This document shows positions 20,210 through 30,122 of a stretch of DNA of 64,000 nucleotides, one piece after another. This DNA is from Pseudaquabacterium inlustre (lineage in GTDB: Bacteria; Pseudomonadota; Gammaproteobacteria; Burkholderiales; Burkholderiaceae_C), in contig NZ_JBBUTH010000008.1 of assembly GCF_038066595.1 (NCBI RefSeq), forward strand, positions 372,001 through 436,000. Reading direction: 5' to 3'. The position numbers and the translations under genes were made by a program. Within the stretch, counting starts at the first letter, position 1, and each line of letters begins with the position of its first letter. Below the pieces are notes generated by a model. That model saw nothing but the letters and a program-made list of their open reading frames with translations, was not told where the DNA came from and searched no databases.

Positions 20210-23122
20210 TCAGGCGCCCGCCGCCGCTGCGGCCAGGGCCTGCACCGCCTGCCGTGACGCCCGCAGCGCCGGCGGCGTCGACGCCTCATCCCCCCAGCTG
20301 AGCAGCGCCTGCACGGCCTGCGCGCGCGCCTCGGTGCCGCGGCCCAGCGCGGCCAGGGCCAGCGCCGCCTCGCCCTGGGCCTGGGCCTGCCACCAGCGCC
20401 GTGCGGCGTTGTCGTCGCCGGCGCCCGCGGCCTGCATCAGCGCCTCGGCCTCGCGCGCCCAGGCCAGCGCCCGCGCCGGCTCGGCCTCGCGCCACAGCCG
20501 CGCCGCCCACACCCGGGCCTCGGCCGCCGGATGGCGCTCGGCAAAGGCCACCGGCCCGGCCGGCACGGGCAGGCGCGCCAGCACGGCCTCCACCACCGGG
20601 CGCGCCGCGGCCGGCTGGCCGGCGGCGGCCAGCAGGCGGGCCTGCAGCAGCGCCAGCGCCACCCAGCGCTGCTGGCCGGCCACGTTGGCCGCATCGGCCG
20701 CCACCGCCTCGCGCGCCAGCGCCTGGGCCTGCGCCAGCCCGGCCAGTGCCTGCGCATGCAGGCCCAGGGCCGACTGCAGCTCGGCCTGGTGGGCCCGCAC
20801 CAGCGCGCGCTGCCAGCGGAAATCCAGGTCGTCGGGAAACTTCGCGGCCATGCGGTCGCGCAGCGGGATCTGCTGCTGCACCAGGGCCAGCGCCTCGTCG
20901 GCGCGGCCGTCGAGCTGGCGGCACCAGGCCTGCTCGCGCAGCGCGTAGGCCAGGCTGTCGGGCACGTAGACGTTGACCGGGTCGGCCGCCAGCGTGGCCT
21001 CGGCCGCGGCGCGCGAACGGTCGGCGCTGGCGCAGGCCTCGCGCCAGCGGCCCAGCATGGCCAGGCCGGTCTGGTTGCCCAGGATGCGCGCATGCACGCC
21101 GTGCAGGCGGATCGCGCTGGTCAGCGCCCGCGTGTCCCTGGCATCGCGGGCCAGCGCCCGGTCCAGCAGGGCCAGGCCGGTGCGCAGCGCGGCGTCGGCC
21201 TCGGCCATGCGGCCGGCGCGCTGGCGCAGCTCGGCCTGGCTGACCTGCATGTTGACCGCGTCGGTCAGCGCCGGCATGTCCAGGCTGGGCAGGCCGACAT
21301 AGCCGCGCGACAGCGCCAGCGCCTTGTCGAGGTTGGCCTCGGCAGCGGCGTGGCGCCCGGTGTGCACCGAGGCCGACGGGTCCAGTCCCTGCAGCTTGCT
21401 GATGCGGTAGTAGGTGCCGGCCAGCTCCACGGCCAGCGCGGTGTCGCCCGCGGCATCCTGGCGCAGGCGGTCGAGGAAGTCGGCGGCGTCGGTCAGCAGC
21501 GCCTCGCGCACGCGGGTGGCGCCGGGCAGGTAGGCGATCTGGTCGTGGTACTTGAACACCAGCTGGTTGGCCAGCTGGCGCACCTGGGCCATGCGCGCCT
21601 GGGCCAGCGCACGCTGGGCCTCGGCGCGGTCGGCCTGGTGCCAGGCCAGCACGGTGGAGCCCAGCACGGCCGCCACCGCCAGCGCGCCGGCGGCACTGGC
21701 GGCGCGGTGGCGGGCCACGAAGCGCAGGCTGCGCCGGCCCCAGCCCAGCGGCCGCGCGGCCACCGGAAAGCCGCCCAGCCAGGCGCGCAGGTCAGCGGCC
21801 AGCGCATCCACGCTGGGGTAACGCTGCGCGGGGTCCTTGTCCAGCGTCTTGAGCAGGATGTTGTCGAGGTCGCCGCGCAGCTGGCGGCGCAGCGCCTGGG
21901 TGGCGGCTTCGTCGGCCGTGTCGGCTGCGTCGGTCGCTTCGGCCGATGGCGCGATGGCCGTGGCGCTGGGCCGCAGCGGCGCGTCGTCCAGCACGCTGCG
22001 CGCGGCGGCAGCGGCGGTGGTGGCGCCCTGGCCGTAGGGCCGCCGACCGGTCAGCATCACGTACAGCAGCACGCCCAGGCTGTAGATGTCGGTGGCCGTG
22101 CCCACCGGCTCGCCGCGCACCTGCTCGGGGCTGGCGTAATGCGGCGTGAACGCGCGCCCGCCCAGCAGCGTGGCGCTGGCCGCCGGCTCGGCGGCATCGG
22201 CCGCGCCGGCGGCTGCGGGGCCGTCCAGCGGATCCAGCGCCTTGGCGATGCCGAAGTCCAGCAGCTTGACCTGGCCCTGCGCGTCGACCAGCACGTTGCT
22301 GGGCTTCAGGTCGCGGTGCAGCAGCAGCTGGCGGTGGGCGTGGCTGACCGCGTCGGCCAGCTGCAGGAACAGGCCCAGCCGCGCCGCCAGCGGCTGCCCG
22401 GCGCAGGCACGGTCGATCGGCTGGCCGTCCACCGCCTCCATCACGAAGTAGGGCAGGCCGTCGGGCGTGCGGCCGGCGTCCAGCAGGCGGGCGATGTGCG
22501 GATGGTCCAGCCGCGCCAGCGCGCGCTGCTCCTGTGCAAAGCGCGCCAGCACGGCCTGCGAATCCATGCCGCGGCGCAGCACCTTGATCGCTGCCACACC
22601 GTCCCAGGCACCGTCGGCACGGTGGGCGCGCCAGACGTCGCCCATGCCGCCGCGGCCCAGCAGGCCCGCGATCCGCCAGGCGCCCAGGCGTTGGCCGCTG
22701 CGGTCCTGGCCGTCGGCCTCGGCCGCATCGGCCCAGGGCGCGTCGCCCGTGCCCCCCCCGGCGGCCGGACCGGTGGCGGCAAAGGCGGTGGACAGCATGG
22801 CCGCGGGGCGCGCCAGGAAGCCGGCCTGGGCCGGTGCCGCGCTCGGGCCCCCGCCGGCGGCCGGGGGGCCGTCGCCTGCGCTGCCATCGTCCTCGGGCAG
22901 GTGGGCCAGCAGCGAGAGCAGCTCGGCGCGCATCGCCTCGTCCACTGCGGCCTCGGCCAGCGCCGGCTCGCGCTCGGCCGGCGGCAAATCGAGCAGGCGC
23001 TCGAACAGCGCGCGCACCGCCGCCCAGCGCGCAGCGGCAGCGGCCGGGTCGCCACCAGCGGGTGCGCCGCAAGAAGCGTCGGAGGAAACGTCGAGGGACA
23101 GGTCGGACGGGTGGGCAGACAT
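20210..23122 (-). CDS. Membrane Ser/Thr protein kinase with C-terminal repeat domain (module 2)
   Basis: A 970-residue paralogue of the kinase at 16282-19059. An N-terminal region of about 145 residues includes a helical segment with LFERLLDLPPAEREPALAEA, typical of this kinase class. The kinase domain follows (LGRGGMGDV, Lys180, HRDLKPSN 269-276, DFG 289-291, YASPEQVRGEPVGTATDIYSLGVLLY shared nearly word for word with kinase 1), then a membrane helix (about 475-494) and an Ala-rich repeat region. The catalytic set is complete. The ATG is at 23122. The gene is divergent from the second ECF factor, 222 bases away. Confidence 0.9.
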   Translation of the reverse strand: MSAHPSDLSLDVSSDASCGAPAGGDPAAAAARWAAVRALFERLLDLPPAEREPALAEAAVDEAMRAELLSLLAHLPEDDGSAGDGPPAAGGGPSAAPAQAGFLARPAAMLSTAFAATGPAAGGGTGDAPWADAAEADGQDRSGQRLGAWRIAGLLGRGGMGDVWRAHRADGAWDGVAAIKVLRRGMDSQAVLARFAQEQRALARLDHPHIARLLDAGRTPDGLPYFVMEAVDGQPIDRACAGQPLAARLGLFLQLADAVSHAHRQLLLHRDLKPSNVLVDAQGQVKLLDFGIAKALDPLDGPAAAGAADAAEPAASATLLGGRAFTPHYASPEQVRGEPVGTATDIYSLGVLLYVMLTGRRPYGQGATTAAAAARSVLDDAPLRPSATAIAPSAEATDAADTADEAATQALRRQLRGDLDNILLKTLDKDPAQRYPSVDALAADLRAWLGGFPVAARPLGWGRRSLRFVARHRAASAAGALAVAAVLGSTVLAWHQADRAEAQRALAQARMAQVRQLANQLVFKYHDQIAYLPGATRVREALLTDAADFLDRLRQDAAGDTALAVELAGTYYRISKLQGLDPSASVHTGRHAAAEANLDKALALSRGYVGLPSLDMPALTDAVNMQVSQAELRQRAGRMAEADAALRTGLALLDRALARDARDTRALTSAIRLHGVHARILGNQTGLAMLGRWREACASADRSRAAAEATLAADPVNVYVPDSLAYALREQAWCRQLDGRADEALALVQQQIPLRDRMAAKFPDDLDFRWQRALVRAHQAELQSALGLHAQALAGLAQAQALAREAVAADAANVAGQQRWVALALLQARLLAAAGQPAAARPVVEAVLARLPVPAGPVAFAERHPAAEARVWAARLWREAEPARALAWAREAEALMQAAGAGDDNAARRWWQAQAQGEAALALAALGRGTEARAQAVQALLSWGDEASTPPALRASRQAVQALAAAAAGA

Positions 23123-23344
23123 GCGTTGGCGCGCGCTGTCGCGTGCGGTCAGGGGACGAGGTTGCCATGCGGCCGGCGCGTCGCCGGGCCCCCGGAACAG
23201 GGGGCCTGCGGTGGCGCTGGCCAGACCCGCGTGACAACTCGCATGGTGGCCGAAGCGCCAGGCTGGTGACAATCCACCCCCAGGAGAGGATCAGCCGGGC
23301 CGCCTGGCCGCCGGGGAGGCGGCCGCCACCGGGCCCGCCGCAGC

Positions 23345-23938
23345 ATGTCGTTGGAAGCCGCACCCGAGTTCGATGCCGCCGAAGTCACACAGTGGCTGAG
23401 CGGCCTGACCCAGCCGGGCGACCGCGCGGCCGGCGATCAGCTGTTCGCCCTGCTCTACGACGAACTCCGGCGCATCGCGCGCAGCCACCTGCGGCGCGAG
23501 CTGCCGGGCCACACGCTGAGCGCCACCGCGCTGGCGCACGAGGCCTGGTTCCGCATGGCCGATCAGACGCGCACGCAGTGGAAGAACCGCAGCCACTTCC
23601 TGGCGGTGGCCTCGACGATGATGCGCCGCATCCTGGTCAACCACGAGATGGCGCGCCGCGCCGCCAAGCGCGACGCCGAGCTGGTGTCGGTGACGCTGTC
23701 GGGCCTGGAACAGCTGGGCGCTGCGCCCGACCGCGACCTGGTGGCCGTGCACGAGGCGCTGCAGGCGTTCGAGACCATCGACCCGCGCGCCGCCAAGGTG
23801 GTGGAGCTGCGCTTCTTCGGCGGCCTCGAGAACGAGGAGGTGGCGCAGGTGCTGGGCATCTCGCTGGCCACCGTGAAGCGCGACTGGACCGTGGCCCGCG
23901 CCTGGCTGCACCGCGAGCTGGGCAGCGGCGCGGCCTGA
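23345..23938 (+). CDS. ECF sigma factor of the kinase-linked type (module 2)
   Basis: A 197-residue paralogue of the factor at 19186-19776, with long shared runs such as GHTLSATALAHEAWFR, SHFLAVAS.MMRRILVNHE and VVEL.FFGGLE. Region 2.2 again shows SATA (Ser59, Thr61) instead of acidic residues. Region 4 is EEVAQVLGISLATVKRDWTVARAWL. Together with the kinase beside it, this makes the second complete kinase/sigma pair. Promoter specificity is unknown. Confidence 0.9.
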   Translation: MSLEAAPEFDAAEVTQWLSGLTQPGDRAAGDQLFALLYDELRRIARSHLRRELPGHTLSATALAHEAWFRMADQTRTQWKNRSHFLAVASTMMRRILVNHEMARRAAKRDAELVSVTLSGLEQLGAAPDRDLVAVHEALQAFETIDPRAAKVVELRFFGGLENEEVAQVLGISLATVKRDWTVARAWLHRELGSGAA

Positions 23939-23968
23939 GCGGCCGATCACCCGCCGATCACCTGCCCA

Positions 23969-24724
23969 TCAGCCACGCGCAGCGGCGCGGCGGCGCGCCA
24001 GGCCCAGCACCGCCAGCAGGCCGCCGGCCAGCAGGGCCCAGCTCTGCGGCTCGGGCACGGCGGCGGTAACGGCCAGGTGGTCGAGGGTCCAGGCGTCGTA
24101 GATGGTGCCGTCGATCTTCAGCGACGTGATCGGGGCCGAGTTGCCGGTCACGTCGATGCGCAGGTAGCCCTGGCCGTACCAGCTGTAGACGAAGTTGGCG
24201 ATGCTGCCGGTGGGCACCACGGTGCTGCCGTTGAGGGTGAAGCTGGCGGCCTGCTGCATGTTCTGCAGGCTGAAGCCCACCTGGCGCGCGCCGCCGTTGC
24301 CGAAGCCCAGCGTCACATCGCCCCAGGCCGAGCTGCTGCTGTAGGGCGCCGACGCGTTGTTGCCGGTGTTCAGCAAGGCATGCGAGCCGTCCCAGGTGCC
24401 CCAGATGAAGGCATTGCCGTACGGATCGGCGCCGGGCGCGAACACGCGCGGCAGGGTGCCGGTGGGGCCGTAGCTGCCCGAGGACGACGCGCTCAGCTGC
24501 ACGGTCAGGCCGGGGATCAGCGCGGTGTCCTCGAAGTTCTCGATCTGCGCGCCAGCGGCCAGTCCCAGCTGGGCATCGCTGGCGCCCCAGGGCAGACCGC
24601 TGAGGAAGGTGAACTGGTACGCGGCATGGGCCGCAGGCGCAGCGCCCAGCGTAGCCAGGGCAGCGGCCGCCGCCAGGGTGATGGCGCGGCGCGCCGGACG
24701 GGCGGACAGGATCGATCGGGTCAT
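23969..24724 (-). CDS. PEP-CTERM surface protein
   Basis: A 251-residue exported protein with an N-terminal Arg-rich signal peptide (MTRSILSARPARRAITLAAA, ending near AHA-AY). A Gly/Ser/Asn-rich beta domain follows (FEDTALIPGLTVQLSASSS, YGNAFIWGTWDGSHALLNTG, GGARQVGFSLQNMQQA). The sorting signal VPEPQSWALLAGGLLAVLGLA is followed by RRRAAARG. The domain type is common in Burkholderiales PEP-CTERM proteins but has no function I can name. GGGAG lies before the ATG at 24724. It ends 30 bases from the second sigma factor, convergent to it. Confidence 0.85.
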   Translation of the reverse strand: MTRSILSARPARRAITLAAAAALATLGAAPAAHAAYQFTFLSGLPWGASDAQLGLAAGAQIENFEDTALIPGLTVQLSASSSGSYGPTGTLPRVFAPGADPYGNAFIWGTWDGSHALLNTGNNASAPYSSSSAWGDVTLGFGNGGARQVGFSLQNMQQAASFTLNGSTVVPTGSIANFVYSWYGQGYLRIDVTGNSAPITSLKIDGTIYDAWTLDHLAVTAAVPEPQSWALLAGGLLAVLGLARRRAAARG

Positions 24725-24823
24725 GGCAGGCTCCCTCGGGTGGGTGACGTTGCCCACCGCGCGGTGTGGCGGGGGTCCGTCTGCCTACGCAAGGCCCCGT
24801 TGGCGCCGCGGCTCACCGCCACG

Positions 24824-24850
24824 CCGGCCCCCCCGCGAACGCGGGGCCGG
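24824..24850 (-). terminator. Hairpin after the cobalamin adenosyltransferase gene
   Basis: Outer arms CCGGCCCC and GGGGCCGG enclose a smaller GCG/CGC pairing. The hairpin starts 10 bases beyond the stop at 24861 on the reverse strand. No T run is present. Confidence 0.5.
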
Positions 24851-24860
24851 GTGCGCGCCG

Positions 24861-25436
24861 TCAGTCCTGCTGGCGGCTCAGCCGCTCGCTCTTCCAGTAC
24901 ACGTCGTCGCCGCCCAGGCCGTCGAGGTTGGCGCGGTTGAGCACGCGCGCCAGCACGAACATCAGGTCGGACAGGCGGTTCAGGTACTGGCGCGGCGCGT
25001 CGTTGACCTTCTCCTGCGCGCCCAGCGCCACCACCGCACGCTCGGCACGGCGGGCGATGCTGCGGCTGACATGGGCCAGCGCGGCGCTGCGCGTGCCGGC
25101 CGGCAGGATGAACTCGGCCAGGCGCGGCAGCGTGGCGTTGTGCTGCTCCAGCGCGTTGTCCAGCGTCAGCAGGGCCTCGGGTTTGAGCAGCTGGTAGCCG
25201 GGGATGGACAGCTCGCCACCCAAGTTGAACAGCTCGTGCTGGACGACCACCAGCAGCTCGCGCACGTCGGCGGGCAGCGGCTCGGCCAGCAGCACGCCCA
25301 GGCTGGAGTTCAGCTCGTCCACATCGCCCATGGCCTGCACGCGCAGGTGGTCCTTGGGCACGCGGCTGCCGTCACCCAGGCCGGTGCTGCCGTCGTCTCC
25401 GGTGCGGGTGGCGATCTGGGTCAGGCGGTTGGCCAT
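24861..25436 (-). CDS. Cob(I)alamin adenosyltransferase, PduO type
   Basis: A 191-residue trimeric enzyme that transfers adenosyl from ATP to cob(I)alamin to make coenzyme B12. N-terminal nucleotide motif: TRTGDDGSTGLGDGSRVPKD, then AMGDVDELNSSLGVLLAE. C-terminal motifs RRAERAVVAL and YLNRLSDLMFVLARVLNR are intact. The ATG at 25436 begins MANRLTQIATRTGD. No other B12 genes are near, so a salvage role or service to a B12-dependent mutase elsewhere is likely. Confidence 0.93.
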   Translation of the reverse strand: MANRLTQIATRTGDDGSTGLGDGSRVPKDHLRVQAMGDVDELNSSLGVLLAEPLPADVRELLVVVQHELFNLGGELSIPGYQLLKPEALLTLDNALEQHNATLPRLAEFILPAGTRSAALAHVSRSIARRAERAVVALGAQEKVNDAPRQYLNRLSDLMFVLARVLNRANLDGLGGDDVYWKSERLSRQQD

Positions 25437-25576
25437 GGCGGTGGGTGTCGAGGTGGCTGCGGGGAACCGGATGTTGCCCGATTGCGCGGGCGTTCTTCCG
25501 CGCTGCGGCCTGCAGGCCTGCAAAGCACGGGGTCGGCTCAAGGTCATACCATTGCGGGTTCTGCCGGAGACCTGCC

Positions 25577-26998
25577 ATGAACGCCCCGCTGCCCGATGCC
25601 CACCTGCTCAATGCCCCGCGCCGCCCGCTGCCCGAGGCCGCGCTGGCCGCCCTGCGCGAGCGCTTCGGCGAGCGCTGCAGCACGGCCGCCGCGGTGCGCG
25701 AGCAGCATGGCCGCGACGAGTCGCCGTTCCCGGTGACGCCGCCGGATGCGGTGGTGTTCTGCGACAGCACCGAGGACGTGGCCGCCGCGGTGGCCATCGC
25801 CGCCGCGCACCGCGTGCCGGTGATCCCCTACGGCACCGGCAGCTCGCTGGAAGGCCACCTGCTGGCGGTGCAGGGCGGCATCAGCGTGGACGTGTCGCGC
25901 ATGACCGCCATCGTGCGCCTGAACCCCGAGGACCTGACGGTGACGGTGCAGGCCGGCGTCACGCGCGAGCAGCTCAACCGCGAAATCCGTGATTCGGGCC
26001 TGTTCTTCCCGATCGACCCCGGCGCCAACGCCAGCCTGGGCGGCATGGCCGCCACGCGCGCCAGCGGCACGAACGCCGTGCGCTACGGCACCATGCGCGA
26101 GAACGTGCTGGGCCTGACCGTGGTGACGGCCAGCGGCGAGGTCATCCGCACCGGCACGCGCGCCAAGAAGAGCAGCGCCGGTTATGACCTGACGCGCCTG
26201 TTCGTCGGCAGTGAGGGCACGCTGGGCGTGATCACCGAGGTGACGCTGCGCCTGTTCCCGCTGCCCGAGGCGGTGAGCGCGGCGATCTGCCACTTTCCCA
26301 GCATCGACGCGGCCGTCAACACCACCATCCAGCTCACCCAGGTGGGCGTGCCGATCGCGCGCTGCGAACTGCTCGACACCAATGCCGTGCGCTTCGTGAA
26401 CCTGCAGAGCAAGCTGGGCCTGCGCGAGCAGCCGATGCTGCTGATGGAGTTCCACGGCAGCGAGGCCGGCGTGAAGGAGCAGGCTGAACTTGTGCAGGCC
26501 ATCGCCAGCGAGCTGGGCGGCGAGGACTTCGAATGGGCCAGCACGCCCGAGGCGCGCACGCGGCTGTGGGCGGCGCGGCACAAGGCCTACTTCGCCGGCA
26601 TGCAGGCCAACCCCGGCAGCCGCACCGTGACCACCGACACCTGCGTGCCGATCTCGCGCCTGGCCGAGATCCTGAACGTTTCGGTGGCCGAGGCCGATGC
26701 CAGCGGCCTGCCCTTCTACATCGTCGGCCATGTGGGCGACGGCAACTTCCACCTGGCCTACCTGGTGAAGGAAGGCGACGCCGACCAGCGCGCGCTGGCC
26801 GAGCGCCTGAGCCATCAGATGGTGCAGCGCGCCATCGCGCTGGAAGGCACCTGCACCGGCGAGCACGGCATCGGCCTGCACAAGATGGGCTTCCTGGTCG
26901 ACGAGGCCGGCGCCGGCGCGGTGGCGCTGATGCGCAGCGTGAAGCTGGCGCTCGACCCGGACAACATCATGAACCCGGGCAAGATCTTCAGCGTCTGA
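25577..26998 (+). CDS. FAD-linked oxidase, D-lactate dehydrogenase (cytochrome)-like
   Basis: This 473-residue flavoprotein of the GlcD/Dld2/LDHD family has an FAD-binding domain (VIPYGTGSSLEGHLLAVQGG, DPGANASLGGMAATRASGTNA, GYDLTRLFVGSEGTLGVITE) and the C-terminal cap with VGHVGDGNFHLAYL and GEHGIGLHKMGFL, including the metal-site His residues. It oxidises D-lactate or a related 2-hydroxy acid and passes electrons to the respiratory chain. No GlcE or GlcF partners are adjacent, which favours a single-subunit D-lactate dehydrogenase. It converges on the next gene with one base between stop codons. Confidence 0.88.
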   Translation: MNAPLPDAHLLNAPRRPLPEAALAALRERFGERCSTAAAVREQHGRDESPFPVTPPDAVVFCDSTEDVAAAVAIAAAHRVPVIPYGTGSSLEGHLLAVQGGISVDVSRMTAIVRLNPEDLTVTVQAGVTREQLNREIRDSGLFFPIDPGANASLGGMAATRASGTNAVRYGTMRENVLGLTVVTASGEVIRTGTRAKKSSAGYDLTRLFVGSEGTLGVITEVTLRLFPLPEAVSAAICHFPSIDAAVNTTIQLTQVGVPIARCELLDTNAVRFVNLQSKLGLREQPMLLMEFHGSEAGVKEQAELVQAIASELGGEDFEWASTPEARTRLWAARHKAYFAGMQANPGSRTVTTDTCVPISRLAEILNVSVAEADASGLPFYIVGHVGDGNFHLAYLVKEGDADQRALAERLSHQMVQRAIALEGTCTGEHGIGLHKMGFLVDEAGAGAVALMRSVKLALDPDNIMNPGKIFSV

Positions 26999-26999
26999 T

Positions 27000-29966
27000 T
27001 CAGGCCGCGCGCAGCCCGCGCTGCAGGCACCAGTCGGCCAGCGCGCCGGCTTCCAGCGGCCGGGCGTACAGGTAGCCCTGGCCGCGGTCGCAGTGCAGGG
27101 CCTGCATCAGCGCGGCCTGGCTGGCGGTCTCGATGCCCTCGGCCACGGTGTCCATGCCCAGCGTCTGCGCCACGCGGATGGTGGCCTCGATCAGGGCGCG
27201 GTGGTAGGCGCTGGTCTCGGCGTGCGAGACGAACGACCGGTCGACCTTGACCGTGTCCACCGGCAGCTGGTGCAGGCAGGCCAGTGACGAATAGCCGGTG
27301 CCGAAGTCGTCGAGCGCGATGCGCACCCCCAGGGCCTTGAGCTCGCGCAGGCGCTCGCGGGCCGCCTCGTCCTGCGCGGCCAGGCTCTCGGTCACCTCCA
27401 GCTGCAGCACCTGGGGCGCGATGCCGCTGTCGGTCAGGCAGGCCTGCACGCCGGCGATCAGCCCGGCCGAGCGCAGCTGCAGCGGCGACAGGTTCACCGC
27501 CAGCGAGCCCGGCGCCGCCGCGCCCAGCGTGCGCTGCCAGTCGGCGAACTGCAGGCAGGCCACGCGCAGCACGAACAGGCCCAGCTCGACGATCAACCCC
27601 GACTCCTCGGCCACCGGCACGAACTCGGCCGGCGAGACCAGGCCGCGCACCGGATGGCGCCAACGCACCAGGGCCTCCACGCCGTCGCGGCGCGGGCCGT
27701 CACCGTGCGCCGGCGGCTGCAGCGCCACCACCGGCTGGTAGACCACGAACAGCTCGTCGCGCGCCAGCGCCTGGCGCAGCTCGCCCTCCAGCACCAGGCC
27801 GCGCGCCACGCGCTCGTGCATGCCGGGGTCGAACACGGCATAGCGGCCGCGGCCGTTGCGCTTGGCCTCGTACATCGCGGTGTCGGCGTCGCGCATCACA
27901 GTGTGCGCGTCGTTGGCCGGATGCTCGGATGTGACGATGCCGATGCTGGCGGTGGAATGCACCGTGTGGCTGCCGATGCGGTAGGGCGCGGCCAGCACGT
28001 CCATCAGGCGCTGGGCGATGGCGCAGGCCTCGTCGCGGCCGTTCACGTGCTCGAGCACCACCACGAACTCGTCGCCGCCGATGCGCCCGGCCGTGTGGCT
28101 GGCGTCCGCCGCCTCGCCCGGCTGGTGCGAGGCACCCGGGCGCACCGCATCGCCGGTGCGCAGCGCCCCGCGCAGGCGCTGGGCGATCTGGCGCAGCAGT
28201 TCGTCGCCGGCGCCATGGCCCAGCGTGTCGTTGACCTGCTTGAAGCGGTCGAAGTCCATGAACAGCACCGCGTAGCCCTCGTCAGGGTGGCGGGCGCGGC
28301 GGTCGATGACCTGCTGCACATGGTCGAACACCGCCGCGCGGTTGGGCATCTGCGTCAGGCCGTCGGTGCGCGCGGCATGGCGCAGCATGGCCTGCATCTG
28401 CACCTGCTCGGTGAGGTCGATGTGGATGCCGGCCATGCGCAGCGGCCGGCCGCTGGCGCTGCGCTCGGTGACCACGCCGCAGCTCTGGCCCACGGCCCAG
28501 TCGCCCCCTGGGCGGCGCAGGCGCAGCTCGGCGCGGCAGGGCATGCTGGGGTCCTGCAGGTGGATCTCCAGCGCCTGGCGCCAGACCTGCAGGTCCTCGG
28601 GGTGCACCAGGTGCTGCCAGGTGTCCAGCGAATCGCTCAGCTCGCCACGGCGGTAGCCCAGCATGGCCAGGAAGCGGTCGTTGCACTGCATGCGGCCGTC
28701 GCGCAGGTCCCACTGCCAGGTGCCCACGCCGGCGGCGTCCACGGTGTGCGCCAGCAGCGCGGCGGTCTCTTCGCGCTGCAGCTGCTCGGTGCGGTCGACC
28801 AGCATCGCGATGGCGCCGGCCGGCAGCACATCGGGCGAGCTGGCCAGTGGCTGCAGGTCCAGCTCCAGGCCGCGGTGGCTGCCATCGGGCAAGGCCTGGC
28901 GCAGCTCCAGCCGCAGCCGTGTGCCGCTGCGCAGCGCGGCGGCCACCTGGGCCGCCAGCTGCGCGGCCGGTGGGTCGACCGGCGGCGCGCTCCCGCGGTC
29001 GTCAGGCAGGGTGATGTGCGCGGCCTGCAGCAGCGCGGCCAGCGGCTGGCCCGCCGGCTGGCCGGGCACCGCGCCACACAGCGTGGCGAAGGCATCGTTG
29101 GCCCAGTCCACCGCGCCCGCGGCATCGAGCAGGGCCGTGCCATGCACATTGCGCTGGGCCACGCGGGCCAGGCGGGTGAGCTGGCGCTGCTGCTCGCGCA
29201 GGCGGCGGTGCTGGCGGTGCACGGCGCGCGCGCTGGGCTCGCCGATCAGCAGGATCAGCAGCACCAGCAGGGCCACGGTGGCCGCGCTCCACAGGCGCAG
29301 CTGGTCCAGCGCCGCCTGGCGCTGGCGCTCGGCCGCATCGGCCACGCGCGCGGCCAGCATGGTGCCGGCATGGATGGCCGGCGGCACCTGGGCCTGCAAG
29401 GCCAGGGCGGCCGCGGCCAGGCGCTCGGCGCTGGCGGTGTCGAGGTTGGCGGCCAGGGTCTCGGCGCGGTACCACAGCCGCTCGCGCATGCTGTGCCAGT
29501 GCTCCAGCGCCTCGTCGAGCGCGGCGGCCTCGGCGGCATCCAGATGCTGCATCGCGGCGCGCTGGGCCTGCACCTGCGAGTCGAGCTGCAGCGCCTCGGT
29601 GCGCGAGCGCTCCAGTGCCACCTGCAGCTGCGTCGCCGCCTCGCTGGACGCGCCGCCAACCTGTTGGGTACGCGCCGCCGACCAGGCCAGCCCCTGGGCC
29701 GTGGCGTTGACCGACAGCGCCAGGCCGTGCAGGCGAGCGTCGCTGCGGCGCTGGCGCTCCAGCGCGTCGAAGCGCCAGTCCTGCATGCCGGCGGCGCAGG
29801 CCACCATCACCAGCAGCAGCACCACGGCCAGCCGGATGCGCTGGTGCGGGCCCACGGCCAGGCCCAAGCGCAGCAGCCAGGCGGCGGGCGCCGCACGGCG
29901 GGGCGGGTCAGACAGGTGAACTGGGCTGGAGATGGGGGGCAACGCGAGGAACTCCACGTTGCGCAC
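27000..29966 (-). CDS. Membrane PAS-GGDEF-EAL cyclic di-GMP enzyme
   Basis: A protein of about 988 residues. Two membrane helices flank a periplasmic helical bundle (start near IRLAVVLLLVMVACAAG, end near LWSAATVALLVLLILLI). PAS-type sensor segments follow, one clear (GTWQWDLRDGRMQCNDRFLAMLGY), then GGDEF (GRIGGDEF) and EAL (EALVRW, LEVTES, DDFGTGYSSL, VKVDRSFV). Both catalytic motifs look intact. A 19-residue insertion separates the inhibitory RTGD from GGDEF (see finding). There is no ATG near the start. GTG 29966 or 29957 is likely; the frame is open to 30056. Confidence 0.9.
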   Translation of the reverse strand: MRNVEFLALPPISSPVHLSDPPRRAAPAAWLLRLGLAVGPHQRIRLAVVLLLVMVACAAGMQDWRFDALERQRRSDARLHGLALSVNATAQGLAWSAARTQQVGGASSEAATQLQVALERSRTEALQLDSQVQAQRAAMQHLDAAEAAALDEALEHWHSMRERLWYRAETLAANLDTASAERLAAAALALQAQVPPAIHAGTMLAARVADAAERQRQAALDQLRLWSAATVALLVLLILLIGEPSARAVHRQHRRLREQQRQLTRLARVAQRNVHGTALLDAAGAVDWANDAFATLCGAVPGQPAGQPLAALLQAAHITLPDDRGSAPPVDPPAAQLAAQVAAALRSGTRLRLELRQALPDGSHRGLELDLQPLASSPDVLPAGAIAMLVDRTEQLQREETAALLAHTVDAAGVGTWQWDLRDGRMQCNDRFLAMLGYRRGELSDSLDTWQHLVHPEDLQVWRQALEIHLQDPSMPCRAELRLRRPGGDWAVGQSCGVVTERSASGRPLRMAGIHIDLTEQVQMQAMLRHAARTDGLTQMPNRAAVFDHVQQVIDRRARHPDEGYAVLFMDFDRFKQVNDTLGHGAGDELLRQIAQRLRGALRTGDAVRPGASHQPGEAADASHTAGRIGGDEFVVVLEHVNGRDEACAIAQRLMDVLAAPYRIGSHTVHSTASIGIVTSEHPANDAHTVMRDADTAMYEAKRNGRGRYAVFDPGMHERVARGLVLEGELRQALARDELFVVYQPVVALQPPAHGDGPRRDGVEALVRWRHPVRGLVSPAEFVPVAEESGLIVELGLFVLRVACLQFADWQRTLGAAAPGSLAVNLSPLQLRSAGLIAGVQACLTDSGIAPQVLQLEVTESLAAQDEAARERLRELKALGVRIALDDFGTGYSSLACLHQLPVDTVKVDRSFVSHAETSAYHRALIEATIRVAQTLGMDTVAEGIETASQAALMQALHCDRGQGYLYARPLEAGALADWCLQRGLRAA

Positions 29967-30122
29967 CCACCCGGTTGGAACAGCGTTGGTGAGCGCGCCC
30001 CTCGGTATCGGCCTCAGCAGGGCCGACTTGACCCCGCACCGCCGGCAGTGCGTCACGCCCGCCGAGCGGACCGTTGGACGCCGGACGCGCGCGCTGGCCG
30101 GCCAGCCAGGCTCAGGCGGGCT

